Source: Trichomonas vaginalis G3 (lineage: Eukaryota; Parabasalia; Trichomonadida; Trichomonadidae). Taken from it: 64,000 nucleotides of DNA. Positions 59,701-64,000 of the stretch are shown piece by piece; position 1 is the first letter of the stretch; every line of letters begins with the position of its first letter. The notes beneath the pieces are model-generated. The model was not told where the DNA came from and searched no databases. It saw only the letters and a program-made list of their open reading frames with translations. Position numbers and translations under genes: made by a program. The stretch spans positions 39,941,660 to 40,005,659 of the forward strand of contig NC_067206.1 in the NCBI RefSeq assembly GCF_026262505.1. The letters are read 5' to 3'.

Positions 59701-62663
59701 AGATTCAGGTACTTCAGCTTTGGATAATTTCTGAAGTCGAGTGGCCCTGACAAATTGGCAGAACGCAAATCGAGGACTTCATCGTGAGTTTTGTTTCTGT
59801 TCAGAACTAAGTCCAAGCAGAACTGATTGAAGTCTGGAATTTTGTCGCTCTTTTGGGAATCTTTGATTTCCAGTGGAAGCAAAAGTTGGTCATCGATCGC
59901 AATCAACTTTGAATCGGATTTTGTCAGAGATGGGAAGTGCTTGATGATTATCTGGCGGTAGTTCTTAGTGCAGCACGGATTTCCTGAGCAGCCGAAGTTG
60001 ATGAGAGAAGGGAGGAAAGTGAGAAGTCCAACAAGAAAAGCCAAATCGTCGAATTTGTTGTTTCTTACGTCTAAAATCTCAAGTTTGTCATTTCCATGAA
60101 AACCGAGCATATCTTTGATGTTTTTGATGTTGTTGTTTTTGAGGACGAGTCTCTTCAAGTTCGGAAACTGAGTGATGTCGACATAATCCAGGCCGCAGTT
60201 GGAGAGATCGAGTTCGGACACCATCACTTTATCAAATCCGAATGGAATCCTGATCTTTATCGCGAGCTGGAACATGTAGACTCCAAGTTCAGTGCTGTTG
60301 ATTTTGAATGTTTTCACAATCTTTGGAGGGATGATTTCTGTGTCAACGACACGTAAACTGTCGTTTATTTTTGTTAATCTCTTGATACTTTGGAGCAAGA
60401 GAGTTACTTTTGACTCTTTGTTTATGAATGGGTTGTTTCTAAGAGAGATATACTCCAAGTTTTGGATTCTGTCGATGTATGCTCCAACAATCTCTGGTCT
60501 TTCCTCAATTTGATTGTAGCTCAAGTCAATCATTTTCAGTTTTATCAGTTTATCAAATCCCAGAGTTGTGATATTTGTTATTTTGTTGTGTGACAGATCG
60601 ATTTCAACCAAATTGGTGAAATTCTCGAAAGTAAGGAACTCGTTCGTCTTCAATCCGCAGTTTGTCAGTCTGTGCAGTTTGATGATATCTGCCTGTTTGT
60701 ACTGGCATCCAGGGAGGACTTCACTTGGATTCAGTGAGAGCCACTTTGCAGGACAACTTGCCTGAAGCAGAGCTACGTGAATTCTGTAGACTTCCCTCTG
60801 CATATTTGTGAGTCCGATGTCTTTGATGGCTTTCATTCTCTCAGGAACAGTAATTCTCGCTCTGTCGATGGATGACAAGTGTGGGAGCTCTTTGACAAAC
60901 ATTGAGATGATCTGCTTCCTGAACAGTGGATTTCTTATTGAGTTCTTCTTGTTTGTCTTCTCGTAGAGCTCTTCGAAACTGATAACAGATTTGAGTTTAT
61001 CATCCCAGCAGTCAATGGCAACCATCAGAAACTGCAGATCTTTGAGCTGCCTGATATCATCTTCCATGAGGTTTATCTTGAGGTTCTCGTTGTGGGAGAT
61101 GTCGAGAAGACGCAGCTTCTTGCAGTTGCTAAGTCCATTGATCTTTTCAAAGCTGTTTCCTCTCAAAATCAAATGTGTTAAATTTGTGAATTTTGAAACA
61201 TCGAAGTAGTATAAGTTTTTGTTTGGAGCGGAGAAGGAAGTCAATTTCTGGTAGATATTAGGATCCGATTCTATCTGGCGATTACCAATCACTTTGTCAA
61301 TGGTTCCCTGCATTACAAGATTCGATCTCTGAGAGCTGAAATGGAGGGGATGTGCTTTGGCCATTGAATCTATAAGTTCGTGCAAAGTGGCAGGAATTCC
61401 ATCAATAGAGGCAAGACCATTCATAGCAGAAGTGCCTTTCAATCTCCTACACTTGTAGATAAGCTGCGATCTGTAGTTTTTGATAGGATTATCGGCAAAA
61501 GTGACATGTAATAGGTTCATGCAAAGTTTGAGTGGTTCTATGTCTGCGAATTCCTGGAATTTGTTCTTTGTGAAGTCGCAAGATATAAGGAGCTGACAGT
61601 TGACGATGCCACTGTCTGTCAAAGTGGTCAGATCGTTATCAGCCAAGTTCAGTGATTGCAGATTTTTGAAATCATGCAGCAAAACTGATTTCAGACCACA
61701 GGATGGAAGAGATAAGTGGCAGATCATCATTGGATCCCATTGCTCAAGATACTTGATCTCTGGAATTTGTTTCATCAGGTAGAGAAACTGGATTTTTTCA
61801 ATGTTAGCAATGTTATTGAAAGATCTCATTGCCAAAATATGATCTCTGATGGAGATGGAGTGGCCATTGAGGAATGATAAGTTCACGCATGTTGCAGTTA
61901 GTTCGTTTCTGGTGTTTTCATCTGATGAAATTGGATTTCTTCGGTAGTCTAAGATAGCTAGAGACTCGTGGCGTTGAGCAAAACGAAGAAGAGTCTCTGA
62001 CTGCTGGATCTTGTTGTCTGTAACAGTAACAATTCTTAGTTTTGGAAAAGTAATATCTGGTAATTGGTTAATTCCTGTCTTATTTAATGATAAGATCTCG
62101 ATTTTGGTGAATTTTTGTATTCTTTCAAAAAATCGCGATTGGACAACGCCTTTAATAATTGCATTTTCAAAATTTAACATATAAATTGTTTCGGGCTTCC
62201 TGCAAGTATCGATTTCAACAAATTGCGATATAATCTGATCATCATCTAATGTTTCGGGGATAGAATCATCTGGATTTGTTAGAAATGATATTGGTATTTG
62301 CATTTTTCCATTTTCTTGAAAATAGGCTCTTTGCCTTTCGAAGTTTTCTGGATTTTCAATTTCTGGTGTGGTACCTTGTATGAATTGTGTTTCAACAATG
62401 GTATTTTGAACATCATTATCAACGTCTGGTAGAGGTAGTTCTGAAGCATCTAAGAGAAGCGTATGCTGCATTGGAAACATATTTTCAAATGAAAATGGAT
62501 ATTCGTCAGAAAAGTGTAATTGTGCTGTTGAAGTACTTAATTGTACAAATTTTGAATTATCTGGAAATTCAAATTTTTGTTCTTCGATGAAATCATATTT
62601 ATCTCGATTGACTACTAGTAAGTTACCTGTAGTTTCGCCAACTACAGATGTTAAAGAAGTCAT
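56760..62663 (-). CDS. Giant LRR multi-pass membrane protein
   Basis: 1967 residues, intact. Residues ~170-1330 hold several successive LRR blocks of ~200 residues, each opening with a segment like LDLRSANLSGPLDFRNYP and closing with a capping region (PSLINFGCSGNPCC, LQTIDGNIVTIDQRM). From ~1384 to ~1815 there are about ten transmembrane helices (LSLIISLIGYVVW first). Then comes a Cys-rich juxtamembrane stretch (CKAHCKCCHCVCCC), probably palmitoylated, an acidic run, and a Ser-rich tail. There is no N-terminal signal peptide, so the LRR part is probably cytosolic. ATG 62663 is the first in frame. Function unknown; LRRs imply protein binding. Several opposite-strand frames are shadows. Confidence 0.85.
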   Translation of the reverse strand: MTSLTSVVGETTGNLLVVNRDKYDFIEEQKFEFPDNSKFVQLSTSTAQLHFSDEYPFSFENMFPMQHTLLLDASELPLPDVDNDVQNTIVETQFIQGTTPEIENPENFERQRAYFQENGKMQIPISFLTNPDDSIPETLDDDQIISQFVEIDTCRKPETIYMLNFENAIIKGVVQSRFFERIQKFTKIEILSLNKTGINQLPDITFPKLRIVTVTDNKIQQSETLLRFAQRHESLAILDYRRNPISSDENTRNELTATCVNLSFLNGHSISIRDHILAMRSFNNIANIEKIQFLYLMKQIPEIKYLEQWDPMMICHLSLPSCGLKSVLLHDFKNLQSLNLADNDLTTLTDSGIVNCQLLISCDFTKNKFQEFADIEPLKLCMNLLHVTFADNPIKNYRSQLIYKCRRLKGTSAMNGLASIDGIPATLHELIDSMAKAHPLHFSSQRSNLVMQGTIDKVIGNRQIESDPNIYQKLTSFSAPNKNLYYFDVSKFTNLTHLILRGNSFEKINGLSNCKKLRLLDISHNENLKINLMEDDIRQLKDLQFLMVAIDCWDDKLKSVISFEELYEKTNKKNSIRNPLFRKQIISMFVKELPHLSSIDRARITVPERMKAIKDIGLTNMQREVYRIHVALLQASCPAKWLSLNPSEVLPGCQYKQADIIKLHRLTNCGLKTNEFLTFENFTNLVEIDLSHNKITNITTLGFDKLIKLKMIDLSYNQIEERPEIVGAYIDRIQNLEYISLRNNPFINKESKVTLLLQSIKRLTKINDSLRVVDTEIIPPKIVKTFKINSTELGVYMFQLAIKIRIPFGFDKVMVSELDLSNCGLDYVDITQFPNLKRLVLKNNNIKNIKDMLGFHGNDKLEILDVRNNKFDDLAFLVGLLTFLPSLINFGCSGNPCCTKNYRQIIIKHFPSLTKSDSKLIAIDDQLLLPLEIKDSQKSDKIPDFNQFCLDLVLNRNKTHDEVLDLRSANLSGPLDFRNYPKLKYLNLSDNRLTTESITNGGLDLCNDLEYLDISKNKIDHNTICPYLGTLHNLKYLKVDDNPICQKKGDWKEFLLFYEKIADVRNNLQTVNDHYLTIDDKVEIIKHQTSNEEIAESFRTEYLLYNQSEKWQNSKSIYISNLKLMNFSIIQCCTNLTTLNISKNRIRHLSKQGLQKLKNLRDLDISENEIDSIEEIREELSILPNLERLFMRLSTANKSDTKDPLLYVDYICAVLRGLADIDYCGNPFPLKSKDLNALKDLQQITQWYNPNHIHDIDLSNKNIDSQKFASLLSPLSILSPKSITFKGNPCTEIDKYRYMLILNVPDLQTIDGNIVTIDQRMNADKNIRKTAGSSAAEDIIIDGALVAAEYLDKDDRNQTIDTIKTTAEYAVKYGTMMMKWEIFITFQQVLSLIISLIGYVVWPEIFKYFWWLSWIFTIDLSFLKYLLDIKIPDWYQYISYFLYIFIPILVYSLYHFQPNRDYWHTLFTKRYKMFRLYVLWLFICLLLFSAGLSFLMDINTSIQHSKVTNNQCAWMTVLSVLSVIICIFVGYLGHHYHKNSDSPVMWFRAMKFKKRFALFILTVLYFPVCKSFVDTFTCTDNHSKAFSDLVCFKSISDLTIVTIVSFIFGLVYAIGFPIFFIQLIRKGVHEIDLNYRIDVRLKQLEEKKKEVKKLKKEGKDTFLDEISLKKSEKDIETSYATAAMEYENAASYLYNAYKRKNRFSKVFSMIEKLVYLLISSFVPTAVIKAIASTAVMSGMAGLQVILLPFVALSENVAEIVAKSSNLAILIVGDCITFNLVKSGSVLSAVLGIVLILIVIIVIIVTLYYLCKAHCKCCHCVCCCADEEVDSDDILLYDMANKEEEEEEEEIIEEKEKEDEEVKAEQNSMNVESFKSSVLSVLSSINQGTKAYRGIKINPLLSRAALNTELVSVESQYRTRSIISHFNPDDEEYSENKESTSSSSNRREPPDSRFGKSLKARIASATEE

Positions 62664-63256
62664 CTATAAATAATGATATGAATTTCGGAATATTGTAAAC
62701 TAACTTTGTAAACTTTTGAATATTTTCAAATTGTGTTACATGAGATTTTTGACAAAAAAAATTAAAAATATTGGGTTTTATCATAGAAAATATTACGTGA
62801 AGGTTATAAAAGTGACGATCAAAAACGAAACAAAAACTAGTAAGATCATTTAGTTTCGTAGAATTTGATCATTTTCACCGCGTCCGATAATCTTAATTGA
62901 GAAGGACTAGCGAGAAGAAATTGAAAACTATCAAATTTTTGAGAGCGAACAATAATATCTAATTCCTCGTGTATTTGTATGTTTGTATTTTTTCTGTTAG
63001 TAAAAAAATCTTTTGAGAAGTGATTTACAAAAAAAACTCGGGAAATCTTCTCACTTTGATTTTAGAAAATAATGGTTTGCTAATAATATACTCTTGATCC
63101 TATTTAAAAGATAGTTTTGAACACAAAATTTTTATTTCTTGGATCTCTTGCTAAAGGCCAGGAAACGTTTCTTGCTCAGAAGCATCTATTAAAATTAAAC
63201 GATTGTAAATTGAATGATTGTGTATATTTAAAAAGAAATTTAAGTAATAAACAGTT
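62664..63256. other. Spacer before the edge kinase
   Basis: About 590 bp, AT-rich; nothing recognised. Confidence 0.4.
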
Positions 63257-64000
63257 TTATATAATTTTTGGGATTGCAGCCTTCCGTATAATGGATGGGT
63301 TCAATATGCATGATTGGCGTTCAAATTTAGGTTTTGTTGAGGTAGCCACCGAAGGCCTAATAATTTCAGCACTCATTGTATTTCCATTACCGACTAATTT
63401 CCTTAGTTTTCTGGCATTTAACGAGCTAAAATAAGGGTGAGCCAACAATTCATCAACAGTTGGCCTCTTTTCAGGTAAAACATCTAAGCATCTGCTAATT
63501 ATTTGTCTTAATTCTAAATTCCTAACCTTGAATGAGGAGTAAACGCCAGCTTCAATAACGTTGTTCAGTATTTCAGGGTTAGAGGAATAAAATGGATATC
63601 TTCTTGTAGCAATATAAAAGAAAGTGACTCCTATGGTCCATATATCAGCTTTGAGAGGATTATAGTGTCTCTTTTTAAGTAATTCTGGAGCCATGAAGTA
63701 TAATGTCCCTTTATACATGTCATTTGTTAAAGACCCATCATATACTCTGCTTAATCCAAAGTCACATACTTTAAGTCTTCCATATGAATCAATAAGAAAG
63801 TTGGATGGTTTAATATCACTATGCGCAATATTTCGATCATGGCATGCTTTAATAGCAATTAAAACTTCATAACAATATTTTTTAATTTGTTGTGAATCAA
63901 GATTTGGATTCCCTTTCAAAAAATTTGAAAGATCATTCGGACAATATTCCATTAGCATATATATTTTATTATCAAATTGATATGTTTTGTAGAGATTTAT
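63257..64000 (-). CDS. Ser/Thr protein kinase, partial (runs off the right edge)
   Basis: C-terminal ~247 residues of a kinase; the coding frame is still open at the window edge, so the ATP-binding lobe lies outside. Visible: hinge region (MLMEYCPNDL), catalytic loop HSDIKPSNF (Arg of HRD replaced by Ser), CDFGLSR, GTLYFMAPELL, ADIWTIGV, and the final RCLDVLPEKRPTVDELLAHPYF helix. The order matches CAMK/AMPK-like kinases of trichomonads. HSD instead of HRD suggests activation not dependent on a phosphorylated loop. Active-site Asp, Lys and Asn are present. The short C-terminal tail is basic. Confidence 0.85.
   Translation of the reverse strand: MNLYKTYQFDNKIYMLMEYCPNDLSNFLKGNPNLDSQQIKKYCYEVLIAIKACHDRNIAHSDIKPSNFLIDSYGRLKVCDFGLSRVYDGSLTNDMYKGTLYFMAPELLKKRHYNPLKADIWTIGVTFFYIATRRYPFYSSNPEILNNVIEAGVYSSFKVRNLELRQIISRCLDVLPEKRPTVDELLAHPYFSSLNARKLRKLVGNGNTMSAEIIRPSVATSTKPKFERQSCILNPSIIRKAAIPKII

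Overview
The window looks like nuclear DNA of a trichomonad (Parabasalia: Trichomonas, Tritrichomonas or a relative). It is AT-rich, its genes appear intronless, and it holds families expanded in these parasites: a many-pass adenylyl cyclase with a PAS domain, DUF3447-type ankyrin proteins, Pmp-like surface proteins, CK1 kinases, LRR proteins and an initiator-binding (IBD, IBP39-like) protein. Several start codons have an Inr-like TCA[TC] a few bases upstream, as trichomonad promoters do. Species cannot be settled from the sequence alone.

Layout. 0-8.4 kb: deoxynucleoside kinase, a frameshifted small gene, an ankyrin protein with a separate upstream fragment, and the 1597-residue cyclase. 8.4-10.6 kb: gene-free, with an inverted repeat. 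10.6-22 kb: an extracellular-repeat protein lacking a start codon, a P/Q-rich protein, a 706-residue coiled-coil protein, a Pmp-like membrane protein, and a two-domain type I membrane protein whose frame shifts between the domains. 22-25 kb: spacers around an intact CK1 kinase.

25.5-52.8 kb is a nest of mobile DNA: a 1.86-kb foldback element with 274-bp arms (25535-27390); a 3.0-kb MULE-type transposon with an intact transposase and a perfect 9-bp target duplication (27522-30539); and a 21.1-kb Polinton/Maverick (31685-52829) with ~655-bp inverted ends and a 5-bp duplication ACTGC. The Polinton sits in the last codons of the IBD gene. It carries DNA polymerase B, integrase, a packaging-type ATPase, capsid-like genes, a tail-collar fibre gene, a KilA-N gene and many unknowns. 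Its ends are nearly identical, so it is fairly young, but several genes are broken; it is treated here as a fossil.

52.8-64 kb: host DNA again, with two small unknown genes, a small LRR-coiled-coil protein, a 1967-residue LRR multi-pass membrane protein, and a protein kinase running off the right edge.

The most unusual signals are in the Polinton: (1) a twin-hairpin GC-rich element in about seven places, three times inside genes in the same reading frame so that it encodes similar short peptides; (2) a 46-bp nested palindrome with core GGTTAGATCTAACC, once in each end and twice bracketing one internal gene; (3) a shared 26-bp leader upstream of two unrelated genes. These look like a common regulatory or packaging code, or small parasites of the element.
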